64,000 nt of DNA from Streptomyces lincolnensis. Its GTDB lineage: Bacteria; Actinomycetota; Actinomycetes; Streptomycetales; Streptomycetaceae. The notes under the pieces were generated by a model. It did no database searches. It worked only from the letters and a program-made list of their open reading frames with translations, and was not told the DNA's origin. The stretch lies in the NCBI RefSeq assembly GCF_001685355.1, contig NZ_CP016438.1, positions 1,054,001 through 1,118,000 on the forward strand, given 5' to 3'. The first letter of the stretch is position 1, and each line of letters opens with the position of its first letter. Position numbers and translations under genes: made by a program. Positions 63,416 to 64,000 of this stretch are shown in pieces.

Positions 63416-64000
63416 TCAGGAGCAGGAGACGGCGATCTTGCCCGGGGTGCCGGCGCCGAACGCGGTGAACGCCTCGGTGACCTGCTCCAGCGGGTAGATG
63501 GCGGTCACCGGCACCCGCAGCGCACCGGAGGCGACCTGCTCGGCCAGGGCGGTCAGGATCCGGGCGTCGGGGTTGGCCATGATCGTGTGGACGGTGACGT
63601 CCTGTCCCTTGACGTCGTCCTGGCCCAGGCCGGTGGTCGAGGCGAGCCGACCGCCGGGCCGCAGCAGAGCGGCCAGTTGGGCACCGTCGCCCGCCAGGTG
63701 CAGCACCGCGTCCACGCCGTCCGGGGCGATCGCGCGGACCTGTGCCTGAAGGTCTCCCGTGAAGTCGACGACGTGCACCTCCGCGTCGGTCAGGCCGGTG
63801 ACGAAGTCGGTCTGTGCGCCGGGGCGGGCGGTAGCGATCACCTTCGCGCCACGGGCGGCGGCGAACTGCACCGCCAGTGAACCCACCCCGCCGGAGGCCC
63901 CCGAGATCAGCACCGTCTCGCCCTCGCCCAGGGCCACCGCGTCCAGGCTCACCACGGCAGTGGCCCCGGCCGCGCCCAGCGCGCCCGCGTCCCCCACCTC
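63416..64000 (-). CDS. NADP-dependent (quinone-type) oxidoreductase, C-terminal part (cut by window end)
   Basis: The last 194 codons of an MDR/zinc-independent quinone oxidoreductase. GAAGATAVVSLDAVALGEGE leads into the NADPH fold VLISGASGGVGSLAVQFAAA; then AAARGAKVIATARPGAQTDF, GVDAVLHLAGDGAQLAALL, RPGGRLASTTG and the usual closing IYPLEQVTEAFTAFGAGTPG-KIAV. The N-terminal GroES-like domain is outside the window. It heads a same-strand run with the SDR, DoxX and NmrA-like genes, a set often seen under HxlR or MerR control in streptomycetes. Confidence 0.88.
   Translation of the reverse strand, partial: EVGDAGALGAAGATAVVSLDAVALGEGETVLISGASGGVGSLAVQFAAARGAKVIATARPGAQTDFVTGLTDAEVHVVDFTGDLQAQVRAIAPDGVDAVLHLAGDGAQLAALLRPGGRLASTTGLGQDDVKGQDVTVHTIMANPDARILTALAEQVASGALRVPVTAIYPLEQVTEAFTAFGAGTPGKIAVSCS

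Overview
The window is very GC-rich, uses many GTG starts, and has ATGA-type translational coupling. It carries families typical of actinomycetes: a HelR-like helicase, a SpoIIE/PAS/GAF phosphatase, an nSTAND-WD40 protein, MMPL pumps, and IclR, PucR and HxlR regulators. I read it as a Streptomyces or close-relative chromosome segment. I see no tRNA, rRNA, CRISPR array, intact insertion sequence or phage module.

Layout. 1-2.6 kb: the end of a HelR-like helicase, a scar where a cytochrome P450 tail abuts a class-I glutamine amidotransferase tail, then a divergent MFS exporter/HxlR pair with a two-site operator. 2.7-6.9 kb: a reactive-sulfur detoxification island (MarR, persulfide-dioxygenase/rhodanese protein, a small unknown ORF, TauE-type exporter, CstR-like repressor, membrane rhodanese) with three matching CstR/CsoR boxes. 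6.9-17 kb: HAD hydrolase, a 1300-residue HTH-nSTAND-WD40 protein, a secreted NPP1/NLP protein, a FadR-type regulator, a SpoIIE-type phosphatase/kinase and an isolated trpC.

17-30 kb: a 12-gene minus-strand catabolic operon. It holds two FAD amine oxidases, two M14 deacylases, a Tat-lipoprotein polyamine-type ABC importer, a class III aminotransferase, an aldehyde dehydrogenase, an aldo/keto reductase and a HAD protein. It is headed by two tandemly duplicated IclR genes that carry duplicated operators. 32-39.6 kb: a GABA-type module (gabT, a FAD/Fe-S 2-hydroxyacid dehydrogenase, gabD) with a divergent PucR regulator. Together these look like import, deacylation and oxidation of an N-acylated amine or polyamine down to succinate; the substrate is not known.

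39.7-52.8 kb: sulfotransferase, TetR/MMPL pump, a DHA2-type exporter coupled to a TetX-like monooxygenase, and a second MMPL pump in an operon with a two-component system and a MerR gene. A ~165 bp leader is duplicated in inverted orientation, each copy ending at the start codon of a different pump. 52.8-58.3 kb: an arsenic island (arsI C-As lyase, two flavoproteins, two arsR, acr3, arsC).

58.3-64 kb: a decayed zone. It holds a MerR gene broken by one stop codon, a truncated and frameshifted quinone oxidoreductase joined to a subtilisin tail, and a chimeric 59-codon ORF made of two unrelated protein ends. Intact genes here are a secreted tripeptidyl aminopeptidase-type hydrolase, an NmrA-like reductase, a DoxX protein, an SDR and a quinone oxidoreductase cut by the window end.
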